Shown: positions 20,936 through 31,001, counted from the first letter of the stretch. The stretch: DNA of 64,000 bases from Nemertoderma westbladi (GCA_032718475.1 JAUCBJ010008352.1:1-64000), one strand, 5' to 3'. Numbers and translations are program-made. The notes: generated from the sequence alone by a model not told the origin.

Positions 20936-22907
20936 TCGTCCGTCCTTGTTTCCTCTTGACCTTGGCGTTGGCTTTCGCTTTGGACTTGACAACCTTGTCG
21001 ATTTTTATCTCGGCACCCTCTGGTATGGTGTTGGTTGTCGCGTCGAATAACGGTGGCCATTCGTCTGATGGTCGCTGTAGGAAATCGGGTCCTCTAAACC
21101 AAAAGGATTTATTGTCCGGTTTACAAAAGTCAAGCGGTTGCATCCCCCGTGACGCGATGTCAGCTAGGTTCAGCTTCCCTGGACAGTGACGCCAATCTTG
21201 TTTGAGCGACCGGTCTAATATTTCAGCCCATCTGTTGGCTACGAAAGTCTTGAACTCAAATGCTTCGTTGTTTATGTACCAAAGTACCAACGTCGCATCC
21301 GTCCAATATGTGACCTTCAAGTTAGCCTCCAGCTCGCGTTGAACTAGACTGACAATATCGGTGGATATCGTCCCGGCTTGCAGCTCTCCACGAGGTACAG
21401 TCATATACTTCAACGGCATTGTTCTAGCCCTAGAAGTAACGAAAGACACATCGTAGCTGTCCGATGTCACTTGTCGTCTAAGGTATAAGGTAACCCCCAA
21501 TCCATCCTTGCTAGCGTCACTAAAGCTGTGAAGCTCTAAATCGGCAGGAAAGGTGGTCTGCAAAGGAAAGTATACCCTCGGTATTGTATAGTCTTGTAGG
21601 AACGTCAGTTGGGCTTCCCAGTCCCTCCATTGCTCAGCTAACTTTTCTGGGATGGGATCGTCCCATTCCAGTCCGGCTTGCCAAATGCTGCGGAGTATGA
21701 TCCTAGCATGTAGGATCACTGGACTAATGAAACACAATGGGTCATACAATCGACTCATGGTCGATAAGCAAGTCCTCTTAGTGAGAGGTCTAGTCTGGTC
21801 ATTGGACCTTACACGTACCCTAAAATTGTCGGTGTTAGGGTCCCAACTAAGTCCTAATACTTTGGTCGTCGGCAGAGGTTCTAGGTCTAAGTCCAAGTCA
21901 CCTCCGCTACGATCCATCGGGTCAAATGAGTTCACTAGTTCAGGCTCATTGGAAGCGAACTTCGTAAGGCGGAATCTTCCCTCAGCGAGACAATCCTGGA
22001 GTTGGTGTGCTACGGTTGTAGCGCGCTCCAAAGTGTCACAACTTTTGAGGCCATCATCCACGTAGAAATCTCGTTCCACTGTCAGAACTACTTCTGGGTC
22101 AAATTGGTCTCGTCTGTCCAATGCGGTTTGCTTTAAGGCGTACATGGTGCAGTTGGGGCTGTCCCTGGCTCCAAATACTCTTACCTGCATTTGGTAAGTT
22201 TCTGGCGGAAGTTCTAAATTTCCGTCCGGATACCAAAGAAACCTCAAGCTGTCCCTGTCCCGCTCCAAAGCCTTAACCTGGTGAAACATGGCCTCTACGT
22301 CATAGGTGAAAGCCACTTTGCGTTGTCTAAAACGCATTAGGACTCCCATGAGGTAATTGTTCATATTCGGTCCGTCCATCAATTCACTGTTCATAGACAT
22401 CCCTTGGTAAAGCGCGGTGCAGTCGTTGACTACACGCACCTTGCCAGGTTTGTCCGGGTGTCGAACAAAATGATGTGGCAGGTAATATGTCTGGTTTGTG
22501 GTTACCTCGGGATTTAACATCCTAATGGCGTATCCCTTTTGGAGATACGTCTGAAGTTGCGCATTGTATTGCATATGGGCCGTCTCGTCTCGCAACAATC
22601 GCTGCCTTATTGATTTGAGTCGCCTCAAAGCAAGCGGGTAATTGTTAACGAGCTTAGGTTGTCCATTGCGCCACAACATACCAACCTCATAGTGACCATT
22701 CGCGGTCTGGCGAATGGTATCTCTCATAATATTTAATGACCGTTTTTCCTGTTCTGACATAGCGGTCTCGTAACTACCGGGTTCTGCTGAGTCCTGTTCC
22801 AACCATTGAATGGTCCGTTCAGTCAGCAGTCGGTCAAGCGCTGCTTGCACTGTGCCATGGTCCTCGTCCACATCTTCGTCCGCTGCGGTGGCTAGTGTCA
22901 ATGCGTC

Positions 22908-22928
22908 TGGTAGGCTCGCAAGCCTTCC
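22908..22928. repeat. Hairpin repeat, copy 6 (in pol)
   Basis: First of three copies exactly 78 bases apart (22908, 22986, 23064), each read as GRLASLP within a 26-residue repeat. Confidence 0.8.
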
Positions 22929-22985
22929 GGTGTCACTAGTCGGCGTCGAATCGTCGTGCGGCGGTTTGACAACTTCTTGATCTAT

Positions 22986-23006
22986 CGGTAGGCTCGCAAG
23001 CCTTCC
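22986..23006. repeat. Hairpin repeat, copy 7 (in pol)
   Basis: Consensus copy; middle member of the 78-bp triplet. The residues between copies have diverged much more than the hairpin. Confidence 0.8.
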
Positions 23007-23063
23007 AAGATCAACGACCGGTGTCGAAGCCCGGTGGGTGGGGTCAATGACCTTTGGATTTTT

Positions 23064-23084
23064 CGGTAGGCTCGCAAGCCTTCC
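23064..23084. repeat. Hairpin repeat, copy 8 (in pol)
   Basis: Consensus copy; 5'-most member of the triplet in pol orientation. Confidence 0.8.
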
Positions 23085-24356
23085 AAAATCCTCGTTCATC
23101 GAGTCATCCACAGCAACAACCCTTTGGTCTTCGGTAGTCAATACAACCTGGTGTACTGCAAGTAGTTGTAAGTCAGAGGTCCGTGTGGTCGTGTCCAGAT
23201 CAGTTATGTTAGTATCGGTGGCGTCTGCATTAGCGACGCAAGTCTGTCGTAGTGCCGTCCGTACAATTGGACCACGGGAGTGTGAAGGAGAGTTATCTAT
23301 CGTAGTAGTCAATAAACTACATGTACTCAAAACGTCGTCCTCCTGGTCACTTACCTCTAGTGAACGTATTGGTGCTCTAGTATACCAAACTATGGGAGTT
23401 CTACATGCGTAGGGATTGCCCGCTGTAATAACAGATGGGCGTGTCTCCCATACCTGATGTAAGTTAAACTGGTCTGTCCCAATTAACATCGCAATGGAAC
23501 GATAATTAACAGGACATTCCGGTATTCCAAGATGTCGGAAATACTTACGATCTTCCGGTGATTGCTCTGGCACAGGGCCAAGCAAGTTACTAAAGTCCTT
23601 CGTAGCTGCAAAGGTTAAATTTCTTACCGGAAGTAATGAGCGCTCCTCCTTGCTGTGTTCCGCTTTGGAAAGAAGAGTGTCTAAGGTTAGTTTCACTCTT
23701 GTCACAGGGATCGCTCTCTTACCATGCATGCTGCTTACAGTATACTGAGCAGTCTTACCTTGACTCATGTCCGTAACCACGTCGGCTACTTGTTCGTCGA
23801 CATAACTGTGTGATGAAGCAGAGTCTAAGATAGCGTATATACGCTTGCTCCCTCGGGTTCCGGTAATCTTTATAGGAATCACGCTAAACCCTTTCAATTG
23901 GTTCTGTGTGAGGAGCGTTACCGATGGTTGTTCCTCACCCGCATGCACATAGAAAGTGTCGTCTTCCTCCTCGTCCTCGTCCGATGATCCTGACTGATCC
24001 ATACAGTCCGTATAAAACGTACGGATCTCGCGCGGCGCATGCTCCTTGTATAGTGCGTCGCATCTAGCCGCTTTATCTGGATGCTCTTGTCGAAAGCGTC
24101 TGGTCGGAGTATGACTAGTAGTGTGAAGTAACGCGTCATGGTTACGTCCACACAGAGGACATGTATCGTCGCTCGGGCAATCCTTCCTGATGTGTCCTGG
24201 CTTCGTACATCTCCAGCAAGAATCTAAAGATCGGATTTGGAGTCTCCTCTCCTCGATTCCTAACTCTTTAAAAGCGCGACATCCACAAAGTTTATGTCCG
24301 CTATGGTTTCTGCCATTCCGCTCGCAATATGAGCATCCCACAAAGTCCGCTGGCAA

Positions 24357-24740
24357 CTGTTGTCGTGGCTGCGTGGTGCCGATAGGCGTCAGAACTTTAG
24401 AAGTCTCAGTAGGGGTGGCGTAGGTAACGGCTTTCGCGTTCGTCGGAAACGGTTTAGTCCGAGTCGGCGCAGAAATAGCTATCCCTTCTGCCGCGATATG
24501 ATGATCGGTATAATTCGATCGAGTCTCGATAATGGCCTCCCGCGAAATCAGTTGATAGACGTCGGTGAGTTTTAATAGCCCGCCGGCCTCTTCACGCTGG
24601 TACTGGATGCGTCGCCATTCTCGTCGAAGTCGATGATGAAGTCGACCGATTATCCTGATGAGAACCGTTGGTGCGTTAGTGTACTCGAGTTGTCCAATGG
24701 ACCGTAAAGTCCCTATAACATTTTTTATTTCGTCCGCGAG
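24357..24740 (-). pseudogene. Element A gag-pol junction, in frame after a stop
   Basis: Open in the gag-pol frame between TGA 24741-24743 and the next ORF. Reads LADEIKNVIGTLRSIGQLEYTN, then LRREWRRIQY, matching the second half of the DUF1759 gag domain of BEL elements. This shows the stop is a mutation inside gag rather than its end. Confidence 0.65.
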
Positions 24741-25364
24741 TCATAGAAGATCGATCGGTTTCGAAATGCTGCCTCCTCTACAGAGGTCTTCGATAATGGA
24801 TTTAGCCATGGCGACGTTACCGCCGTAAATCGAATACAAACGGTCGTACGCCAACTCAAAGGCATCGGGAACACCAATAAAGGTTTCCGCTAATCGTTTC
24901 GGCTCACCAGACAGGACTAGGAGCAAGTAATTAAACTTCTCCGTCGAGGTGAAAGCACACTTAGCGATCTGGGACTCTACGTAGTCTACCAGTGTGCGCC
25001 AGTGTTTCGCGTTGCCAGAGAACTTTGGCGGTTGCTGTGCCAGTAATCCGTGTCTAGCCACGAATTTCGCAATCTCGCTAACCAAATCCAACTGTCCGCG
25101 TCCCTGTTCGGTGGCGTCGTCCAGTCGTTCCCTTCCGCACGTTGTTCGTCGGTAGGAATTATTAACGGGATCTTCTTCTCGATGTGTCGGAGTCTGTCTA
25201 GTCTCCTGTTCTCGCCTTGGTGGTCGATGTTGTCTAGGTTGTTCTAACTCCACGCTGGTTCGTGATCGATCCGATGGTTGCGCTTCAAGTCGTTCTTCGA
25301 GTTGAGCTAGTCGGTCCGTCATCTCGGCGAACTGTTTGGCGCTGATCGTTTCCGCTGGTTGCAA
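24741..25364 (-). pseudogene. Element A gag (DUF1759-like), main part
   Basis: 207 codons. Coiled-coil start (FAEMTDRLAQLEERLEAQ) and charged linker, then PPKFSGNAKHWRTLVDYVE, FTSTEKFNYLLLVLSGEPKRLAETF and YDRLYSIYGGNVAMAKSI. These match the BEL gag pattern 'f-G----w--f---f', 'l---eKl-yLl--L-g-a' and 'L---YG'. Forms the particle around the element RNA. In the same frame as the coiled-coil ORF upstream and pol downstream. Confidence 0.75.
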
Positions 25365-25603
25365 CGTGGGTTTCTGCTGGGGTGTTTCTCGTGGAGGATT
25401 GTCGATGTAGGGGTTCGTCGATCATTCCTCTCGTTTGTAATCCGCTGCCGCTGCCGCTCCAGTACGGAATATTTCCCGTTCCGTCGACTCCGAGTCACTG
25501 GATGAGTCGCTGTCGTCCGGATAAGGTGGCTGGCGGGTTCGCGTCCGGCGTATTACCTTTTGTCTCACTCGTTGGGGTCCAGAATCTATGGTTCTCCGTC
25601 ATT

Positions 25604-25624
25604 CGGTAGGCTCACAAGCCTTCC
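25604..25624. repeat. Hairpin repeat, copy 9 (in gag)
   Basis: Loop variant CACA, stem intact; read as WKACEPT. The stop TGA 25599-25601 follows directly. Confidence 0.75.
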
Positions 25625-25696
25625 ACGAAGTCGTAGGTCTCGTTAAACGTTGTTCGATCCCGTGGGTACTACCCACATCCATCCTCCTCCGTTGTT

Positions 25697-25717
25697 CGGC
25701 AGGCTCGCAAGCCTTCC
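25697..25717. repeat. Hairpin repeat, copy 10 (in gag)
   Basis: CGGCAGG variant outside the stem; read as WKACEPA. It lies 93 bases (31 codons) from copy 9, within a shared PTTSWKACEP repeat. Confidence 0.75.
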
Positions 25718-26624
25718 ACGAAGTCGTAGGTTGCGTCGAACATTGTGTCAAAGGTCGAGTAAAGTAGTCGGGTTTCGTAGTCGGTCTATAAATAACTGGG
25801 TTCGCACAGCACGTCACAGGTTTAACTACTAACGGCTTACTTACCTGTTTAATTGTCATAAACGCAGGTTCCTCTCTTCCTACAAGTAGACTACGACTTA
25901 CTGTAGGTGGACTAGTTACGTTACCTGCTAAAATTGGCGATGAAGTCGCCCTAGGTTGTGGTATTTCCGTCACAACAAACCTGCTACCTTGCGTCGAGCG
26001 CACAGGTGTTATTTCCTTAGGTTTCGTAACAAAGACCAGTTTTATCGGAGTCGTGGGTTTGAGCATAGGAATAACTTGGGGAAAACGTTTACAGTAATCC
26101 TCGACGAACTCCTCTCCTCGATCTATCGCTCCCACACTTCCTTCCTCGATTCGCTTCTGAATTCCGCGATATCGAGTTTCCATGCGATCCAGGGCAGACA
26201 AGTCGTGTCCAGCTCGCAATCTTATAGATCTATCTCTCGCGTCGAGTTCAAGGTCCGCTTGCGCATTCGCTGCCTCGCGCGATCTACGATTTAGTTCGAA
26301 CTGTAGTTGCATCTCCCTTTCACGTCGATCCGCTACTTGTTGTTGTGCCGCTAACTCCGCGTCCTGTATAGCTAAACGTGATTTTATTTGCCGTGCCTCC
26401 AACTGAGCACGTGCGTCAGATGCCTCTTTCTGTCGTGCTAAGTCCTCCTCTAATCTTCTCATCTCCGAGGCTTCGACTTCGGCTTGCGCCTTGATTTGCG
26501 CAATTCTCGTCTCGTCTTCTCTACGTTGTTTCTCTCCCTCGATGGCGATCTGTGCCATCCGACGTTGTGCTTCTTCACAAATCTTCACAAAATCAGGTTT
26601 TGAGAAATTTACCCACACCACCAA

Positions 26625-28068
26625 TCAATCAAAGAAAGGGGGACAGTACGTGTTCACCCCTTTTAATCTCCCCCCCCCCCCCCCCAACCCTTCCCAACCA
26701 CCAATACATAACCGCGACATCTACCACCCACGGAAGGGTAGCACGAACTTATTTCCAATCGCACTTTAAATATGCAAAGCCAGGTGGTTTATAGGAATAT
26801 AATAAACGCAGTACTCGTTTTCATTATAAGCCTCTTTGCGTTCGTCCTGTTTTGTATTTAAGTATATTTCTTAAACGCAGGCTAGGTTATAATAATAATA
26901 ACTAGGGATGCGATCAATATGTGAAGCCAGGTGGTTTATTTAATAATATAGTCAACGCAGTTCTCGTCTTCTTTATATGCCTCGTTGCGCTCGTCGCTTG
27001 TCCTGTTTTGTCATAAAATATTTTTCCTAAACGCAGACTGACGATCTTTATACAGTTATAACTATGCGAAGTTTCGAAACTGTGCGAGTAACTGTTGATA
27101 CATCTATGTGGAGATGTGTGATATGTGGAGATGTGTGATACAACGCCAACGCATCTTATGCCGATGTAGTAATATGGGCATTGAAATAATATTAAATCAA
27201 TGTACACTCTTAAAGCTGCAGCGAAAAAATGTAGCTAATTTCCTAGGTTACATATAAAATAATAATATTATTTTTAAGAACATTAATTTTACTACTTTGC
27301 AAAAATTCAATTAAAAAATAACCAGACATATACATTGTGGAATAAACTATTTCAGAAGAACTATTTCAGCCATGCCATGGATTGTATTTATGTTATTATA
27401 TCTGTCATTTACCTGTGATAGCAATACAACACTTATAGTAGAGTCAATAGTCAATTCCTCTCTGGTTAGTCTACAGCCACAACTCCCAGCAAGCTCCACA
27501 CCAGCAGAGACTTGACCAATAATCATTCCCAGCACCTGGCTGCCTTAACACACATCCTTCCATCTATGTACCAGCATGTTGGCCAATAAATGAGCAGTAT
27601 TTAATGAGAATCAATTTTTTACACAGTTTTAATTACTTTAGATCAATTAAAGACACAATTATTAAAGCAAATCACTTGAACTAATTAAAAACTATAATAG
27701 AATGGCGCATGTGGATTACATCTGTATAATTTTTAAGTATAATTATTTAAATCTTATACTGTAAAACAATTAATTTCCTTTAAAAGGCAGGTTGAAAATG
27801 GTGTTTTTACCGTAATCAACTTAATTAACTAATTAACTGCTATTATCTTAGCTTCTCGAAGGCCACACGGAAATTCTACTTGGAAAATTTCTAAACTTTT
27901 GCCAAACAACATGTGTACCAAGTTTGGATAGATTTCATCAAAGATTGGCCGAGTTATTAACGTTTAAAATTGAACGCGACAGAACGACAGAACGACAGAA
28001 CGACAGAACGACAGGTTGATTAATGGTACCACTACGCTAAGGCTCACTCACTTTGTGAAGATTTTGCG
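26625..28068. other. Foreign segment replacing gag start, leader and LTR inner end of element A
   Basis: AT-rich, without coding homology. Holds a C run (26681-26695), two diverged direct copies of about 120 bp (26775-26890 and 26921-27038, both starting with GCCAGGTGGTTTAT), and four ACGACAGA-type units (27980-28014). The right LTR stops abruptly at 28069, and neither its missing 380 bases nor a primer-binding site can be found here. Confidence 0.55.
26775..27038. repeat. Tandem duplication of about 120 bp
   Basis: Two copies about 145 bases apart with shared blocks GCCAGGTGGTTTAT, AACGCAGT-CTCGT, CGTCCTGTTTTG-like and TAAACGCAG, considerably diverged. Confidence 0.6.
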
Positions 28069-29556
28069 AATCCTAACTATCACTGACAGTCCTAAATACA
28101 GTAACTTGCCGCGGTGTGATTTATATGGTTTATATACGAGCTAGGTGGGTTGCAGACCTAGTGTAACAATACTGATCCCCCTGTCTGAATCAGCCTAAAA
28201 GAGGTCGTACCTAAATGTAACAATAACTGATCCCCCTGTACGAAATCAGTCTAAAAGGTCGGGCCTAAATGTAACAATACTGCTGCGCAGAAAAACAACA
28301 GTTTAATAACGAAGATGAAATACTCCTTCTTGCTGTAACTAAATATCTGATCCTAATTTACAAATACAGATAAATTCTGCCTAAATCTAAATTGCGCTAT
28401 CTAGTAGGAACTCTAAGGGAAATATGTTTTAGGGCGTGTGTGTGGGTGTGTTACAATAAAACAATTTTGGTGTATATCATTTACTAGGTTTTAGTAATTC
28501 TCTGACCGAAATAATACCGTACGCTAGCTACTAAAATAAGCTAGTCGCGTTTGGTAGAGCTTTATACTTACAAATGACGTCAAAGCTCTCTCCTTCCTAT
28601 CCACAACTCAACTGGGCAACCACGGTGTTAGTAACTACACCCGTGATCGGCACAAATACCAGATTCTGGTTGTAAGATAAGAAATAGGGGTTAATTGCTT
28701 CCGTACGTTAGCTGATCTGGTATACAAATTTGATTCTAGAACTTTGTTGCTGCGGTAGTTAGCAGCAATACCTATCAGTACGTGGCAAGGCGCAGTAGGA
28801 TATTAATAAAACCTCCCTAGGCCAAGCGGTGTGCCGGTAGCAGAAATACTCCTTACCTGATCAAATAACTAACTTCAGGCGGGGGTAGGGTACTAATGTA
28901 TGCTCTACAAAGCGAACCGGTACCAAACAGTCAGTACTACGAATCACTAAATTATGGAACATATGCTGTCCGTACCTAATGTGTACTCGCGTACTGACGA
29001 ATGGCAATAATTCGCACCTGTGAGGTATACAGGCAACCCAGGGGTTCGTACTACTGACAAGGGGGGGGGGGGGGGGGGGGGTTCTGCCAAAATATAGTTA
29101 TTTGATCCTAAATTTGCGGCGTCCCAGGACGGCGTCACGCTTACCCTGATCTATAGGTCTTACGTCAGGCAAGGGCGTCAAACAAACTCTTACCTTCCTC
29201 ATAAAGCGGGCGCTGCATGGCAAGTGGAGCATTTCGAAGGGTGAAGGGGGTGCGCGGTCTAATCTAATGTGGGCGCTAGCGTGTTGTGGACATCCTTTCC
29301 CTGCGTTGCTGACGGCCTAACGGTCTAGGCGGCCATCTTCCTGATGCTTTGCTGTCCCAAAGTTGGACAAATGCAGAAAAACATGTTCAGAAGTTTATAG
29401 TATATTTACAGTTTACAAAACTTTATCAAACAGAATTGCCAAATAGTTTCAACAAGAAACATAATAAACTGAATGAATCAAGTTTAACAAGAGTAGTGAA
29501 CTGTAAGTTGTACTAACTAAGAATGGTGTAGAGTGATAACCGAAGGCAAACCAGCC

Positions 29557-29565
29557 CTTTATATA
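29557..29565 (-). promoter_or_regulatory. TATA box of element A 5' LTR
   Basis: TATATAAAG on the minus strand in the LTR that would drive the element transcript. CCAAT-type sites upstream are preserved. Confidence 0.55.
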
Positions 29566-29744
29566 CTAAATCTGGGACATAGAATCTACTAGAACTTTCT
29601 AGAGTATTCCATGGCCTCACATTGGAGCAATAAGATATTCCATGCCCTATGATTGGCCTAACTCATCGTTCCATGTGTTGTACGCACCTCATTGGTTTGT
29701 CAAATTGTATGAAATGAAAATAAATTGCCCCAAAATGCAAATTT

Positions 29745-29817
29745 CCCGACTGGGATTCGAACTCGTAACCTATGTAATGCAACCAACGCCTTAACCATCT
29801 GACCACTACGCCACGAG
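29745..29817 (-). repeat. tRNA-like segment in element A 5' LTR
   Basis: Counterpart of 12187-12259 with one substitution; same A-box and B-box sequences. Confidence 0.5.
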
Positions 29818-29950
29818 ATTAACTAGGGGTTTTATGTGTACTGATATGAGTAGGCATATTACATTACTGTAACTTAATCAAAATGCGTCGGATTTTCGAA
29901 AGTTTTTACATTATACTACAAATGCTATCCTATAGTGAAATAATTCATCA

Positions 29951-29955
29951 GATGT
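29951..29955. repeat. Target-site duplication GATGT of element A, right copy
   Basis: Follows the CA end of the right LTR; the LINE repeat tract resumes at once. Confidence 0.8.
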
Positions 29956-30519
29956 CATGTCGATGGGTTCGTCCTGGATCATCCTTCGGCCGGCGGGTAC
30001 ATCCTGTATCATCCTAGGGACAGCGGGTTCGTCGTGGAACAATTTCAGATCAGCTGGCTCGTCCCAGATCATCCTTTGGTCGGCGGGTTCGTCCTGGATC
30101 ATCCCCCGGTTGGCGGGTTCATCCTGGACCATCCTCCAGGCCGTGGGTTCATTGGGGATCAACTTCAGGTCGGCCGGTTCGCCCCAGATCGTCCTCCGGC
30201 CGACGGGTTCATCCTGGATCATCATCCGGTCCGACTGTTCGTCCCGGATCCTCCTCCAGTCGACAGGTTCATCCCAGATCATCCTCCAGTCAACGGGTTT
30301 GTCCACGATTGTCCTAGAGTCGGCGGGTTCATCAGGGATCAACTTTGGGTCAGCCAGTTCGTCCTGGATTGCTAAATTCCTCTCGGTGTGCCTTGAGACA
30401 CAGCGCATAACACGCTCAGCACAGATTAGTAGTTCACTGCGACTTCCCATTGTGGAGACCTGGTGTGCAGCCAACATCTTTTTAAGACGCACCGTTGTCA
30501 GCTTTCTAACGTTCTCCAT
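29956..30519 (-). pseudogene. LINE ORF1 start: SAP domain and 10-residue repeats
   Basis: Begins with ATG at 30517-30519. Residues about 3-40 (VRKLTTVRLKKMLAAHQV, then GSRSELLICAERVM) fit the SAP DNA-binding fold ('l-v--Lk--L----l---G-k-eLi-R'). From about residue 52, roughly 14 units of the acidic DEPADxRMIQ-type repeat follow, cut off by element A. The frame continues into 10126-9208 when the insertion is removed, so this is the true N-terminus of the protease-bearing ORF1. A SAP domain suggests chromatin or AT-rich DNA targeting (inference). Confidence 0.7.
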
Positions 30520-30778
30520 GATAAACCGTATGGTATGGTGCCGGTAGAAATAAAAAATAAAGCCGTAAAAATAAAAACTCGTCGATTTTCTTCATAAATC
30601 GGTATGGCGAGCGTGTGGTCCAGCCTCCAGCGAGGTTTTGTCTCAGCCAGAGACCTTAGCACAAGTTTGGTTTAATTTCGTCTGTGATAGACCTACTTAT
30701 TTCGTTTTTTTTAGATATATAGATATAGATATTTCTGCAAAGGAGATACAGTCTGACAGTATCGCCAATGGGAATATC
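30520..30778. other. LINE 5' end region and junction with the DNA transposon
   Basis: No gene. The LINE 5' UTR probably ends between 30560 and 30780. No duplication could be paired with the 3.1-3.5 kb side. Confidence 0.35.
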
Positions 30779-30995
30779 TGCGCGCAAACTTCCATGTCGC
30801 GCGCGCAAACTTCCATGTCGCACGCGCAAACTTCCATGTCGCGCGCGCAAACTTCCATGTCGCGCGTGCAAACTTCCATGTCGAGCGCACAAACTTCCAT
30901 GTCGCGCGCGCAAATGTTTCTACACGGAAATGGCATAAAGTTTGCGCGCTTGACATGGAAGTTTGCGCGCGACATGGCCGTTATGGGCTTCCGTA
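30779..30995 (-). repeat. Right terminal inverted repeat of the DNA transposon with 21-nt units
   Basis: About six 21-nt units (30779-30910), the unique spacer in reverse (CTACACGGAAATGGCATAAA), then two inverted units and the end GGCCGTTATGGGCTTCCGTA. Bases 30845-30995 pair with 915-1065. Confidence 0.8.
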
Positions 30996-31001
30996 ATATA
31001 C
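30996..31001. repeat. Target-site duplication ATATAC, right copy
   Basis: Directly follows the right inverted repeat; partner of 909-914. Confidence 0.7.

Larger units (their letters stand above)
20541..24356 (-). pseudogene. Element A pol: zinc knuckle, aspartic protease, RT, RNase H
   Basis: 1271 codons. Zinc knuckle CWRCTKPGHIRKDC (about 48-61) and TCPLCGRNH just after. DUF1758-type aspartic protease with the active-site AILDSASSHSYVDEQ (about 178-190). A variable region carries three in-phase 26-residue repeats, each with GRLASLP (about 425-480). RT with YYLPHHFVRHPDKPGKVRVV (from about 622), FTYDVEAMFHQV (motif A) and catalytic YVDDGLKS (about 768). RNase H with LHSFSDASKDGLGV (about 943), YWTDATLVLWYI and DIASRG. 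An SPD-repeat tail ends at a TAA, beyond which the frame stays open. It is in frame with gag, so gag-pol was probably one polyprotein. Motifs are intact; the copy is broken by stops elsewhere. Confidence 0.85.
25599..26624 (-). pseudogene. Element A gag N-terminal coiled-coil region, 5'-truncated
   Basis: 341 codons in the gag-pol frame, ending at TGA 25599-25601; a further TGA (25422-25424) precedes the next ORF. Residues about 15-160 are strongly coiled-coil (EGEKQRREDETRIAQIK...). A Pro/Thr/Ser-rich stretch follows, with two hairpin copies read as WKACEP. The coding part starts abruptly next to a C run (26681-26695) without an ATG. Compared with the gag of element B, several hundred N-terminal residues appear to be missing. 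Confidence 0.6.
10132..29950 (-). mobile_element. Element A: 19.8-kb BEL/Pao-like LTR retrotransposon with exonuclease/zinc-knuckle module
   Basis: Begins TG and ends CA on the plus strand, flanked by GATGT on both sides. Left LTR 10132-12392; right LTR 28069-29950, lacking its inner 380 bases. The two share about 1.88 kb that differ by roughly 23 substitutions by eye (about 1.2%). Genes run right to left: coiled-coil gag start, DUF1759-type gag, zinc knuckles, aspartic protease, RT, RNase H, integrase, DUF5641-like tail; then a separate module with an exonuclease-like domain and CCHC knuckles; then a 3' region. The size is unusual: BEL elements are typically 5-10 kb. Gag-pol lies in a single frame from 26624 to 19872 apart from four in-frame stops, with one frameshift before the integrase. 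Confidence 0.8.
28069..29950 (-). repeat. Element A 5' LTR, inner end missing
   Basis: Matches 10510-12392 with about 23 substitutions. The outer end is CA followed by duplication GATGT. Carries the same TATA box (29557-29565), G run (29061-29080) and tRNA-like segment (29745-29817). The inner 380 bases and the adjacent primer-binding site are lost. Confidence 0.8.
915..30995 (-). mobile_element. DNA transposon with IS3-like DDE integrase, carrying nested LINE and LTR element
   Basis: The outermost element of the nest. Both ends read TACGGAAGCCCATAACGGCC inward and match for about 150 bp. The flanking hexamer ATATAC occurs at 909-914 and 30996-31001 as a target-site duplication. Taking out the LTR element (10132-29950 plus its 5-bp duplication) and the roughly 7-kb LINE leaves about 3 kb. 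That core contains the integrase-like pseudogene and the 21-nt array. The IS3-type HTH plus DDE protein and the 6-bp duplication suggest an IS3EU-like superfamily. That name is my inference; the ends and duplication are seen directly. Confidence 0.75.
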
